A stretch of DNA of 64,000 bases from Fragilaria crotonensis. Lineage: Eukaryota > Bacillariophyta > Fragilariophyceae > Fragilariales > Fragilariaceae. Positions 33,627 to 43,810 of the stretch are shown piece by piece (the first letter of the stretch is position 1; each line of letters opens with the position of its first letter). Under the pieces are notes generated by a model, which had not been told where the DNA came from, did no database searches, and was given only the letters and a program-made list of their open reading frames with translations. The translations under genes and the position numbers were made by a program. Location: NCBI GenBank assembly GCA_022925895.1, contig JAKSYS010000213.1:1-64000 (forward strand). Direction: 5' to 3'.

Positions 33627-34984
33627 ATGGCGGTAGTGGCTCAGCCACAAAAGCGGAGACGAATTTTCACACCGACGCGGGTCGTAGTGGTCATCGCATT
33701 GGCGTTCGGAGTTCTGTTCTTCCTCGAAAACAATCGCGCAGATGCCAATGATTACGACACAAATGTCGTGAATGCCTTGAGAAAGGAGGGATATGATGTG
33801 GTGGTGGAAGGTTTAGGAGAGAAGACAGAACCTCCCAAGCTGATTCATATTCAAGAACCATCGGTCGATCTAGAAGTTGAAGCCAAGGAGGAAGCGCATG
33901 CCCATCACGAAAAACCAAGAGGAAAACCTTGGCCATCGCCGATGGAAATATTTGGGCCAAACGCAGCACTCAAGTTGGTGCCCTTGTTCGGAGCAATCCG
34001 TCCTGAAAAGGATGCTGTGTTCAGCTTCGCCGGAGGGGTTCCATTCAACAATCTTGTTCGCTTCTTAGGGTCCTTGCTGGCTACAGGATTCGATGGCGAT
34101 ATTGTGATCGCAGTGTCACAGAAGCACGAACTTGACGCAAAGATTCTCCAATATGTTGAGTATCATGCGAAACATTCGCACCTCGTTGTATACCAAGCAG
34201 AATTGGTTTGCAAAAAAATCAAAATGAAAACTCGGTGCAAGCTCTACAAAATGTTTGCGCACAAGGATATCGGCGGTTATCTACCAGATCCTAGACCGCA
34301 CCGCGAGATGCACAATTGCGCTTTGAGTATTATTGGGCCTGGTCAACTCAATACTCACCATCGTCGCGGTTGTTCCTTCTGGATTCAGGCGACTTGATGT
34401 TTCAGGGAAACCCCTTCCCCTATTTGCCTGACAGCATGGAAAAGACGCTGATGGTCTTTGAAGAATCGAATCTCAAGAATATTGGCGACGAACCCAACAA
34501 TCGACTGTGGTTGAGAGAAGGGCACGAACGAAAATACTTGCATAGTATGGGCAAAGAAAATGTTGTATGCGCAGGAACAATTGCTGGGGGTCAGGCTGCT
34601 GTTGAAACTTTCTGCAGGGCCATGGTTAACCAGTGGGACACCACTAAGTGCACTATCGTTGGGTGTGACCAAGGACATTTTAATTTCTTAGTCCACGGCA
34701 ATTTCTTGGTGGGATCTCCAAATATTGAGAACGTTACTATTGTACCGTTCGATGAGTCCTTTGTTATCTCATTGGCAATTCAAATTGCATTCGGTCATAA
34801 TTTACGAAAGGCCCGTATCGTGCAGGGGGGATCCAACAATATTATGAATAAGAAGGGGAAGCCTGCTGCTATCGTGCACCAGTTTGACAAAGATAAAGAG
34901 TTGAAGACGATATACGACAATAAGAAAACAACACCGTACTTGGAATCGTGGGAGACAATCAAAAAATCGCTAACGCCCGGTTAA
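33627..34984 (+). CDS. Type II membrane glycosyltransferase-like protein, one frameshift
   Basis: The ATG at 33627 (GAAAACATGG) gives a basic cytosolic tail, one membrane span at about residues 19-36 (VVVVIALAFGVLFFLENN), a stem region and a lumenal domain: a Golgi type II layout. The lumenal part has FSFAGGVPFNNLVRFLGSL, a D-x-x-D-like LLDSGDLMFQ and AGTIAGGQ, resembling nucleotide-sugar transferases of GT-A fold. The frame breaks at 34305-34308, where GAGA appears in place of GA; removing one GA restores a continuous frame to the stop at 34982-34984. This may be a sequencing slip or a real lesion. An alternative 32-nt intron would delete conserved-looking residues and is less likely. Sugar donor and acceptor cannot be told. 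Confidence 0.65.
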
Positions 34985-35969
34985 TGATGGCAACCGCACA
35001 CCGGGCAACCCGATCCACCACCAACTATTAGTTCTGTGTCACCTATTGTTTTGCCGATTTTTATGAGCGCGTCAAGGTAAGCTTGTCTCGTGTGGCAATT
35101 TCTCGTCCTGGCAAATGCAAATCCTGCCCGCAAGTCAGACAACAATTCATTCCAATGCGTCTATATAAACCCACATTATGGCACCCATCTCCCTGAAACG
35201 TTAATAAAGATCATAGTCCGGAAATAGGCACGAGCAGTGAGATAGACAAGTCCGGTTATTGTATGCATAGGATCTCATGTTCTGACCAGTGACCAGTAGG
35301 TTTTTAGTTGTGCCGGTATCCAATCCCCGTTGCAAAGGTACAGTACAGTACTTAGCTCCGGGTGCGCTGCGATCTGTGGTATGTGATATGCATGCAAGAT
35401 GCAAGCTGCGGCCCATCTACAGACAGTTTCGTACCCGACTGTACATTCTCCGTATTTTCTCCACTGGAAAAATGTACTGTACCTCGAGCACTGGAGTACC
35501 AATCAGTACTAGGTACTGTAGTACCGGAATATCCCTTTACCTGGTACTCTGAGTGCAAGTACTTGTACAGCAAATACACGAGTTGTACATACCCAGCGTG
35601 GTACAACGGGGGCAGAGGGAATATGCTGGATGACAACGAGATTATGCGTACATCGCAGCAACTTGTTCCTGGCCAAAGTCATCAGAGACTTCCGGAAACG
35701 CACGATCTCCCTTATATTGTTCATGATGACGAGTGCCACCTCGTCATAGAGCTGCGGAACAGACAGTCGGGATTTTCCGAATGTCCAGCATGTATGTTGT
35801 TGTCGACATTTTTGTCGATACATCGGTTCGGCTTAAGTAGCTGACTTCTGAGCACACATCCAACTGCCTTTTGAGGTCACAAAATGAAGGAATAAATAAA
35901 AATTTGATGGCCAAAAAATGATTTGTTTGTGTTCCCTTTTCGGGCACAATCTCTCCCTTCCTCACAATC
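34985..35969. other. Intergenic, GTAC tract
   Basis: No convincing gene. From 35330 to 35600 the DNA is dense in GTAC (AGTACTAGGTACTGTAGTACC, GCAAGTACTTGTACAG). The frames open across it, for example 35362-35844, have the erratic Cys/Tyr-rich composition of translated repeat. Confidence 0.5.
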
Positions 35970-38135
35970 ATGAGTACGAGACCCAATCGAGCATGCCCTC
36001 GTGGGCTGCTCAGGGGAAGGGAACCGAATGAAGAGATCCTGTCGCTTCGTTCTCAACTTGAGGAAGAACGAACGACCATGCAACGACTGCTTCAGGAGCA
36101 AGAAGTCGAGAATGCAAAGAAAGAAGAAGCCATGGGAATACTTAGCAATAAATTTCGGCGTCTTCAGCGTACCCTGACTCGGATGGATAAGGAGCGAAAG
36201 ATCGCAACTAGCGGCAAAGAAAGGGCTGAAAAGGAGAATGTGCACCTTCGCAAGCTCCTCCTAATAAGAGACAAGGAACTTCAAGCACTGAATTTCCATA
36301 TAGCTGTTTCAGAAACCAGCTCTACTTCAAACATCGACCCTTCAATTGATTTAGAAAAAACTCTTCAGGGCATGACCGTTTCTCCGACAGTTCATGTCCC
36401 ATCAGTCAATGTTGTGATTCCTGAGGCCCAAGTCACCAAAATGATGACGAATCTCGAGCTTCAGCTTTCGATCCGAGATGAGCATGTAGAAAACCTTAAT
36501 GCTGAAATGAAGAACCTCAAGACCAAAATGCGCGACTCATTGGCGCTGGAAAGGATGCTGCGCGAAAGTGAAGGTCAGCAAACTGTGATGAAAACGCAGC
36601 TGGGAAGAATGGAGAGGGATTACGAAGAGGTGTTGACAACCGTGACCCTATGTTTTGAGAGGATGAAGAGCATGTCGATGAATTTTAAGGTGAAGGAGGC
36701 TGAACGAAACGAAATCATCTGGGAAGCAAATCAACGCATTGTGCAGCAACGAGCGGCTCACTTGAAAAACTGCCAAAATATGGCGAGGGAGCTTTATACC
36801 TTGCAAGTCCGTGTTGTAGAGTTAGAACGCTTGACAGGCTCAAGTGGCAGAGATGATATTGCAGGGGGTGAAGAAGAAGGGAGAACTGCTGTGCCGCTGG
36901 AGACGCTTGTGCTCGACAATTCCAGAATGTCTGCTTTTGCTTTCAAGCAAATTGAGCACGATCGAGAGATAAAGCGTTTGACGGAGGAGAAGGAAGAGCT
37001 AGTAGCGGCTATTCACGAGGAGTATGCCCAACAATTGAATGCTTTGCACAACACACTGCTTGAAAAAGAACAAGAAATCGCCGAACTTCGGGACGACATC
37101 AGCGGTCAAATGAATCGAATGATGAACATGTCAACGGAGATCTCTCGATTGGAGGAATCATCTTCAGTAGACATGATGATGCAAGACAAGCAAATAGTTG
37201 ATGAGACCGCATTCTCTGACACATACGACAGCGAGTTAGATATTGATGCGTGCTTATCAGAATTTGATGAGACAAGCGCAACGTCGGCAACGTCCAAGAA
37301 GAAAAAATCTGTCGGTTCCAAGGCGCTGTTCTCTGGCTCAGTAAACGAAGATGCATCGGTCACGTTGGAAACGCGTTCGCTGCATACTCTGAGGGAAGAA
37401 GAAGACATAGAAATGGTCGTGGATACTGCAAAGGAGGCCGAATTATCAGAACTACGACGTGATAATACTGCAATGTTAGCCAGGCTAAGCGAAGTCAGTG
37501 AGCACATTCAAATCTTGGAGCGAAGAGTTGAGACCGAAGAAGCAACAGTGAATCTCCTAAAGACCAATCTGGATATGATGGAGCAAGCCATGATCGAAAA
37601 GGACCTCCGAATCAGGAGTCTGATGATTGAGCTCCGACAGAAAGACGAAAGTATATATGAGCTTTCTACATCCGTCGATGAGTCAGTCTCCTTTGGCAGC
37701 CAGGGCTCGGCGAAGGACATCGACGTTGTCAACCTTCAAACTGAGATTGATGTGCTGAAGGACAAGTTCAAGACTGAATCAGCCATCATGCAAGGCATGA
37801 TACGTGTCCTGAATGGTCAAGTGTATCAAGCTATGAAGGCTCTGGACGAAGAGCAGACGAAGAATCGATCTCAGGGCTCTATGCCACTCCTCGATTCAAC
37901 TGCGATAGAGGACGTTGACGAACGGGTGGCAGCTCTTGAGCAAGATTTGCTGAGTTTGCACAAAAAGTCGCAGATGGCTTTGCAACTTAGCCAGGCTGAA
38001 GTTGCTGCGCTCAAAAGCAAGCTCGATCGGGACCCACTTCCGGCCGGGGAGCCATACACGCTAGGACTTGACTGGCTGTCGCCACGCAAATCACGAAGCC
38101 CAAGCAACAGCCCGCCTGGGACTCCGAAGCGATAG
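35970..38135 (+). CDS. Long coiled-coil protein
   Basis: The ATG at 35970 (CAATCATGAG) gives 721 residues. Heptad-like, charged sequence dominates: about 20-105, 160-300, 335-385, 475-560 and 590-700. Low-complexity linkers separate them, including an acidic SELDIDACLSEFDE region near 420. The C-terminus is basic and Ser/Pro-rich (SPRKSRSPSNSPPGTPKR), a typical phosphorylated or microtubule-associated tail. There is no motor domain or membrane span. A structural or cytoskeletal role is plausible but not shown; I do not recognise the family. It converges on the TruA-like gene with a 116-bp gap. Confidence 0.75.
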   Translation: MSTRPNRACPRGLLRGREPNEEILSLRSQLEEERTTMQRLLQEQEVENAKKEEAMGILSNKFRRLQRTLTRMDKERKIATSGKERAEKENVHLRKLLLIRDKELQALNFHIAVSETSSTSNIDPSIDLEKTLQGMTVSPTVHVPSVNVVIPEAQVTKMMTNLELQLSIRDEHVENLNAEMKNLKTKMRDSLALERMLRESEGQQTVMKTQLGRMERDYEEVLTTVTLCFERMKSMSMNFKVKEAERNEIIWEANQRIVQQRAAHLKNCQNMARELYTLQVRVVELERLTGSSGRDDIAGGEEEGRTAVPLETLVLDNSRMSAFAFKQIEHDREIKRLTEEKEELVAAIHEEYAQQLNALHNTLLEKEQEIAELRDDISGQMNRMMNMSTEISRLEESSSVDMMMQDKQIVDETAFSDTYDSELDIDACLSEFDETSATSATSKKKKSVGSKALFSGSVNEDASVTLETRSLHTLREEEDIEMVVDTAKEAELSELRRDNTAMLARLSEVSEHIQILERRVETEEATVNLLKTNLDMMEQAMIEKDLRIRSLMIELRQKDESIYELSTSVDESVSFGSQGSAKDIDVVNLQTEIDVLKDKFKTESAIMQGMIRVLNGQVYQAMKALDEEQTKNRSQGSMPLLDSTAIEDVDERVAALEQDLLSLHKKSQMALQLSQAEVAALKSKLDRDPLPAGEPYTLGLDWLSPRKSRSPSNSPPGTPKR

Positions 38136-38251
38136 TTATATCCAAAGCCATAAAGCGCTGCTAAGAACCATTTAGTTCGATGAAACGATTGCTGAGCTTG
38201 CCATAGTGATGATATCAACTCCAAAACAGAAACGGAACATCCTACTTTCCA

Positions 38252-39127
38252 TTATCCTTGTTTGTCGTCTTCTCCAGCCAACCAGACGCGGTCAAGGTAT
38301 AGACCTCGAGCTGGGGCTGATGCCGGACCGACGCGCTTGCCCTCCAATACCTCTAACACACTACCGACGGGCCATGAGCCTTGAGCAACCTTGATTGCTA
38401 GGCTCACCATTCGGCGCATTTGGTGCCACAAGAATCCGCTACTTTCCACATGGATGGTCCAAAACTCGTGATTTTCAACGTTCCAGGACGGCGAGCTTGC
38501 AAATCGAAACGTCGGCAAATCATCGTTGGTTGCTGCCACAGTAATTGAGGCAGAGTACACGGTTCTGGTTGTGCTAGCTTTGGGTTCCTTCTGCTTGGAG
38601 AGGTGCTGAAAGTCGTGAGTTCCCACCATGACTGCCATGGCGTTTTTCAATAAATCCAGGTCGATGGGTCGAGATTCATGCCGAGAAAATTGATGCAGTC
38701 CTTCAAGCGGTCGCCTGTTGGCTTGCCTTCTTGGAATCTGCAGGATGTATTTGTAGCGTTTTCTGATCACAACAAATTTAACGTTTTGGCAAACCGTGGC
38801 GACTCGCACTGCGATCGAATGTTTCTCGCTCAAGTGTCGATTCATTTGCTCTGCAAAGCACTTGATATCAATAGTTATCGGAACTCGAAGTGCACATCGC
38901 TGATCCAGAGCATGGACTCCTTTGTCTGTTCTTCCCGCTACCTGAACACAGGTAACAAAGTCTGTGAGGAGGACATGAGCGGCAGCACTCTCAACCACTT
39001 GTTGAACGGACTGCAGTGGAAGTAGCAAGTGGTCGTCTCCCTGTTTTCCTTGGCGCTGCCAGCCTCCGTAGCGGTCGCCGTGGTATTCGATGCTCAACAG
39101 CACGTAACAGCATTCGCCCGATGCCAT
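38252..39127 (-). CDS. tRNA pseudouridine synthase, TruA family
   Basis: The ATG at 39127-39125 opens 291 residues, close to the family length. The catalytic Asp is D68 in the hallmark AGRTDKGVHA. Other TruA signatures are IEYHGDRYGGWQRQ at the N-terminus, KRYKYIL with the conserved Tyr, VGTHDFQHLS and GFLWHQMRRMV near the C-terminus. The enzyme isomerises uridine to pseudouridine in tRNA, classically at positions 38-40. No clear transit peptide is seen, so a cytosolic or nuclear site is more likely than an organelle; the Pus1/Pus3-type substrate cannot be told. No intron is needed. Confidence 0.93.
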   Translation of the reverse strand: MASGECCYVLLSIEYHGDRYGGWQRQGKQGDDHLLLPLQSVQQVVESAAAHVLLTDFVTCVQVAGRTDKGVHALDQRCALRVPITIDIKCFAEQMNRHLSEKHSIAVRVATVCQNVKFVVIRKRYKYILQIPRRQANRRPLEGLHQFSRHESRPIDLDLLKNAMAVMVGTHDFQHLSKQKEPKASTTRTVYSASITVAATNDDLPTFRFASSPSWNVENHEFWTIHVESSGFLWHQMRRMVSLAIKVAQGSWPVGSVLEVLEGKRVGPASAPARGLYLDRVWLAGEDDKQG

Positions 39128-39489
39128 TCAATAGAGCCCCGATCGGAAAGGCAATAGGTTTTTAGTGTGCACAAGATTCAAGATTCAGTAAGACTCGGAG
39201 TAAATAAAAAGAGGACGACTGTACTGTACATCGTACTCCTACTGATCTATACCGTAGATTGTAGATTAACAACAGTGCCTTATCAGAGGAATCACCAACA
39301 AGTTAGAGTGGATGGATGGATGATACAATACATCAACGTGACATTTATGGCATGAAATCAGAGTAGGCATAGGGCTGAGGATCTGGAATGGCTTCAGTTA
39401 GCATGGGGTGTGTGAAGTAGGAATTTGTTAACAGCGATGAATTTCTGCGATACTATATGGACTCTTTCGCTACTGCCGTTAACTCGAGA
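39128..39489. other. Intergenic gap
   Basis: The region between the start of the TruA-like gene and the stop of CDC5 is AT-rich with a short GTAC run (GACTGTACTGTACATCGTAC near 39217). No gene is visible. Confidence 0.4.
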
Positions 39490-41883
39490 TCATGCAGACG
39501 ACTTGAGACTAGCAGCAATTCGCTTCTTCTCCAAAAGCAAGTCCCCATACTGCTTTTGAAGTATGGATTCCTGGCTTTCCAAGTCTGCGAGTTCGTTTTG
39601 TAGTGACTCAATTCTCTGAGTCGCGCCGCGCGCCTCCATCGAGGCAAGACTTTCGAACACGGCACGTTCAATCTTGTGGTTCTGTTGAAGGGCGAAATTT
39701 TGCAGCATTTCCTCATTCAAGGTCTTCGCGCGCATGTTGTACCCTCCGTTCTTGATACTGAGTTTCGCTGCAATTTTGTCGTTTTTCTTTCGCAGGGCCA
39801 TCGTGGCTTCGCGAATGGTTTGAAACTCTTCCTTGAGGGCTTCTAATTCATCCCCATTTTCCACAAAGCCCGCGTCCCCCTGGTAAAAGAGATTCGCCGC
39901 ACCCTCCCGAGAGACCTCTGCCGCAGCTTTTGCCATTGCATGCAAGATTGTGTTCTCGCTAATAAAGCCGGGCCCGTTAAATTCCTTCGCTTTGCGAATC
40001 GTTTCTTGCACCAACAGGTCGGACTCAACTTGCAGTAGCTCCCTCGCACTGTCAAGAACCTCCTCTGAGAGGATATCCAAGATGACATCTTGTGTATTTG
40101 CATCCTTCTTGCGCTTTTTGGACTTTTTCTTGCCATCCAACTCAACCACTGGATAGGCACGGTCATCGTGTTTCAAGAGTTTCATCAGTTCCATTTCAAC
40201 CAACGCCGCTGCGTCATTCTCTGCTGTCACACGTACATCAGGAATTGGTCCACTGGGTCTCGGTAAATCGCTTCGCTTTAACACCGAATTCCGCGCCTTG
40301 TACAAGCGCTCCGCTTCCTCACGGCGACGTTCTCGGTCAGCCGCTTCCATGTCGGCCATATCTGGTTCGTAAATCGTTTCTACCTGCATGTCATCAACAT
40401 CTGGCTGATTCTCGGGTGTCGCAAGTTCATATTCAAACTGTGGTGCTGGGAGAGCCGCCAGGGCCTCTTCCAAGGCTTGGCGCGCTCGCTTGGCGGCTCT
40501 ACGTTCTTGTCTTGCTAGATCGCGAATGGTGGTAGGACCTGCCGACGTGAATCCACTGACAACCGAAACGTCATCTGGATTCAAACCTAGCTCGTCACGA
40601 AGCGGCGTTTGCGACGAGCGACGGTTAGAAGGGGGAGGCATCATGGGTGTGGCCTTCACCGCAGCGTCCTCTTGGATTCCATCCGTGTCACCATCACCTG
40701 ACGACTGTAGTCCGGCCAGCAATGGTGTTTGGCCTTGTTCAAGTTGACGTAGCTCGCTGGCTTGACGCATCAGATCCTTGACCTGGTTTGGCTGCTGTGC
40801 TGGTGTTCTCATAGGTGTAGGCAATGGGCGGTCCGTATAGTCTCCTAACAGAGCTTGGGTCGCTGCATGCCCGGTCCCAGCAGCAGCCAGCCTAGCCGCG
40901 TTTTCCTGTTCTTGTTGCAGTTTTCGAATCTGGGAAAGTTCCTTGTCCGAAACCTGTGGAGTCGGTAACTCCAGGATACCTCGCTTACGTGAAATGTTGA
41001 GAGGATCATTCTGTTTGCTGACTTGTGCCACCACGTATTGCATATTGCTCTTTTCGAGAGCCTTCAGTCTCGCCTCTTCTCGCGCCTGTGCCTGCGCAGC
41101 TTCTCTATCGCGACTTCGGTACTGATTCTCGTTGACCTGGTGATAGTCCACTGACTTTAATCGCTTCTGTCGAATTTGCTCCGTCTTCTCTGCTTCATCA
41201 CTGACATCGTGAAAGCCAGCAGGCGCAGGTTTGTGAAAAGGAATTTCCACCCCCAAATCAATGTCCTTGTTTCGCATCCGGCCGGCCTTCTTCTTTGCCG
41301 CACCACTTAACAAACCTGCCTGTTTGAGTTCACGACGCTTTTGAAGATCGGCCAATCGCTTTGCTTGATTCAAGAGTCGCTCCCGGGCCTTTCTTTTCGC
41401 CTTCTTTCCCTGAGTATTGGCCAATCTCGCTCTCGCCTCTTGCAACATTTCCATCTCATCTTCGTCCATGTCAATCGGATCTGGACGTGCCGGCTTTGTT
41501 TCAGGATGAGCATCAATCTGACCAACTTGAAGAGTAGCACTCCTCGCTTCGGTTCCCCCTGCCGCCTCGTCGAGCAACTTCTCGTAGTGTTCTTGCACTT
41601 GCGACGCGGTTCGGCCCACGAGGGGTTCAATGGTTTTCCACTGCGCCGGCAATAATTTGGCCAAATGCAAGAGCTTTTCCTCTTCGGCGCGACTCCATTC
41701 GACCTTTTTGACACTCGGGTCGAGCCATTCGTGCCATCGAGCCTTGCACTGTTTGGCAGACTTGCGATTCAACAAGGACGCAACTCGTGCCCATTGCTGT
41801 TTGCCGTACTTCATAACTGCAGCTTTGAGAATTTCATCCTCAGAGTTCTTCCAAACTCCGCCTTTGATGAAAGCCTTGACCAT
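39490..41883 (-). CDS. CDC5L: CDC5/CEF1 pre-mRNA splicing factor (Myb-type)
   Basis: The ATG at 41883-41881 opens 797 residues, the usual CDC5 size. Two Myb repeats occupy residues 5-105 (GGVWKNSEDEILKAAVMKYG, then WSRAEEEKLLHLAKLLPAQW), followed by the conserved acidic-basic block with DEDEMEMLQEARARLAN and KAKRKARERLLNQAKRLADL. The Cef1 C-terminal domain, with coiled coil, runs to the end. CDC5 is a core member of the Prp19 (NTC) complex and helps activate the spliceosome in the nucleus. It is divergently placed from the ceramide synthase gene with about 610 bp between starts. The call is firm. Confidence 0.96.
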   Translation of the reverse strand: MVKAFIKGGVWKNSEDEILKAAVMKYGKQQWARVASLLNRKSAKQCKARWHEWLDPSVKKVEWSRAEEEKLLHLAKLLPAQWKTIEPLVGRTASQVQEHYEKLLDEAAGGTEARSATLQVGQIDAHPETKPARPDPIDMDEDEMEMLQEARARLANTQGKKAKRKARERLLNQAKRLADLQKRRELKQAGLLSGAAKKKAGRMRNKDIDLGVEIPFHKPAPAGFHDVSDEAEKTEQIRQKRLKSVDYHQVNENQYRSRDREAAQAQAREEARLKALEKSNMQYVVAQVSKQNDPLNISRKRGILELPTPQVSDKELSQIRKLQQEQENAARLAAAGTGHAATQALLGDYTDRPLPTPMRTPAQQPNQVKDLMRQASELRQLEQGQTPLLAGLQSSGDGDTDGIQEDAAVKATPMMPPPSNRRSSQTPLRDELGLNPDDVSVVSGFTSAGPTTIRDLARQERRAAKRARQALEEALAALPAPQFEYELATPENQPDVDDMQVETIYEPDMADMEAADRERRREEAERLYKARNSVLKRSDLPRPSGPIPDVRVTAENDAAALVEMELMKLLKHDDRAYPVVELDGKKKSKKRKKDANTQDVILDILSEEVLDSARELLQVESDLLVQETIRKAKEFNGPGFISENTILHAMAKAAAEVSREGAANLFYQGDAGFVENGDELEALKEEFQTIREATMALRKKNDKIAAKLSIKNGGYNMRAKTLNEEMLQNFALQQNHKIERAVFESLASMEARGATQRIESLQNELADLESQESILQKQYGDLLLEKKRIAASLKSSA

Positions 41884-42496
41884 GGTGGATGAGAGAGATG
41901 TGGGAAAGGCACCTTCTACTAGTAGTCTAATTCAATTGATTCAACAGAATGATCGTCTTCGAGTATTTCGTTTGTAGTTCGTTGCGAGAGTGTTGGGGCT
42001 GAGATGAGTGCAACCACTGTACAGTATGATGTAAGACATCGTATTACAGTAACCGTGGGTGAACAGTTTTTAAGACACTATGCAATATGGAATATGGTGT
42101 ACTCGGAGTATTCGGCAGTGGTCAAGAGTCAAGAGGTCAAGGATCAAAAAGGGTCAAAGGGTGTACTGGTACTGGCATACTCCAGTACAGTATCGCCTTT
42201 GCCCGACATGGGACGAACAATGATCTGGTACAAGTACTTGTACTGTGTATGAACACAGTACAATGTACAATTGTGCTCCGACTATACGAGCGCAACGTGG
42301 AGACTCGTACTTGCAAATTGCATCCGAGTATGAGGAATCATTGATGTCATTGCTCCACACAATTCCCCAAACTCGATCGAATCAACGGGATAACAAGACA
42401 AACCATTGACTTCATTTGAGTTGAATAGGATCATCGAGTAAGATACTCAATCTTTGAATCATTGTCTCAAGGCCTACCGTCGTCGTTGCAGGAACT
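41884..42496. promoter_or_regulatory. Shared upstream region of divergent CDC5 and ceramide synthase genes
   Basis: This 613-bp gap separates two start codons pointing away from each other, so both promoters must lie here or share it. It contains a GTAC tract near 42160-42260 (GGTACTGG, GGTACAAGTACTTGTACTG) but no TATA box that I can place with confidence. Confidence 0.45.
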
Positions 42497-43753
42497 ATGC
42501 CGACTAATCCGCCGATCTCGTCGACATTCGATTGGGCTGAGCATCCGCCTGGTCCCGTTATCTTGGCCACCAAGGCGTTGGACATTTTTCTCTCGCCTTT
42601 TGTAGGCGAATGGCGTTCTAACGTGCCGGATAATTGGTCGTGGGTGCAGCACAAGTATGATGTTGCATCCTGCACGCACTTTCTGCTTCCCCTGCAGACA
42701 TATGGCGATTATGTGGCGAACAACAGTCTCGATTACTACAGTTTTTCTTCGCTCTACTCCTACGCGTTTAAAACCGAATCCACATCGCTGGGTGTCGTCA
42801 CCACGCCAACTTCCATTATGGTGCTCTTCATTCTAGTCATGTGCTTTCGAATGGCCAACGCCACGCTGTTGCCCTTCTTTTCGTCTATCGGTCGCCGTGC
42901 CGGTCGTCGCACCCATGGACTCGAATGGGAGAAAAACAATGAAATTCGCATTCAAAAATTTGGAGAATACGTCTTTCGATTGCTCTACCACTTCATTATC
43001 GCTGTTTATGGCGTGTACACGTTCACTGACAAGATTTGGTGGGATGAAACCAGGGGAGGAACGGCAAATTTGTTTTTGGGATTCCCGTTTCATCCAGTCG
43101 AACCCGACATGGCATGGTACTATCTTATTCAGTCGGCCTACAATTTGGAAGCCTTCATTCGTCTCTTTGAACTCTCCTTCCAAATCAAATTCCTGCTGCC
43201 ATCTGCCAAGACATACTACTTACCGTTTTCTATCGGATGGAGCCCCACAGTTCGAGGTGACTTTCGTGAAATGTGCATTCATCACATCGTCACCAACATG
43301 CTGATTATCGGCTCCTCATTCTTCCGGCTCACACGCGTTGGTAGTATGGTATTCATGGTTCACGACTTGTCTGACATTCCCGTCGACTTGTCCAAATTGG
43401 CTAATTTCCTAAAGTGGAAGGCTGCCACTGCTGCCTGCTTCGGAACTATGGTCCTGTTTTGGCTCATCTTTCGCCTAGGCATGCTGCCCTTTGTGATCCT
43501 CAAGTCATCTATTTATAATGGGCACTTGGTGCTGGAAACGGGCGTGACGCCTCTGGATTGCTTTGTGGTGTATCGATCCTTTTTCGTGGCACTCGTGATC
43601 GCCATTGTGATGCTCCATGCAGCATGGTTCAGCATGTTTATCCAAATGGGGTATCTTTTGATTTTCAAAGGTGAAACACATGACCTGTCAGAGCACAAGA
43701 AGGGAGAAGATCAAACTATAGTTTCGAATGGCTCGAAGAAGAAGGCTGAATAG
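42497..43753 (+). CDS. Ceramide synthase (LAG1/TLC domain)
   Basis: The ATG at 42497 gives 418 residues with several membrane spans. The TLC domain spans about residues 145-400. The Lag1 motif is near 262-305: HHIVTNMLI with the paired histidines essential in the family, and FFRLTRVGSMVFMVHDLSDI with the conserved DLSDI. The enzyme N-acylates sphingoid bases in the ER membrane to make ceramide. The C-terminal tail is hydrophilic and ends in basic residues (GSKKKAE) resembling a dilysine-type ER signal. No homeobox is present, unlike many animal enzymes. It converges with the PPAT-like gene with 57 bp between stops. Confidence 0.93.
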   Translation: MPTNPPISSTFDWAEHPPGPVILATKALDIFLSPFVGEWRSNVPDNWSWVQHKYDVASCTHFLLPLQTYGDYVANNSLDYYSFSSLYSYAFKTESTSLGVVTTPTSIMVLFILVMCFRMANATLLPFFSSIGRRAGRRTHGLEWEKNNEIRIQKFGEYVFRLLYHFIIAVYGVYTFTDKIWWDETRGGTANLFLGFPFHPVEPDMAWYYLIQSAYNLEAFIRLFELSFQIKFLLPSAKTYYLPFSIGWSPTVRGDFREMCIHHIVTNMLIIGSSFFRLTRVGSMVFMVHDLSDIPVDLSKLANFLKWKAATAACFGTMVLFWLIFRLGMLPFVILKSSIYNGHLVLETGVTPLDCFVVYRSFFVALVIAIVMLHAAWFSMFIQMGYLLIFKGETHDLSEHKKGEDQTIVSNGSKKKAE

Positions 43754-43810
43754 GGTTCAATGACAAATTGTGGGCCCACGAGAACAGGACTCAGTAGGTA
43801 GACTAGATTG

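Noticed and set aside
34275-34306. A 32-nt intron as the cause of the frame change in the glycosyltransferase-like gene
   Set aside because: It has GT-AG ends but is very short and would remove residues that fit the fold; a GA duplication is simpler.
35362-35844. An open frame of 160 codons
   Set aside because: It crosses a GTAC tract and has the erratic composition of translated repeat DNA; no domain visible.
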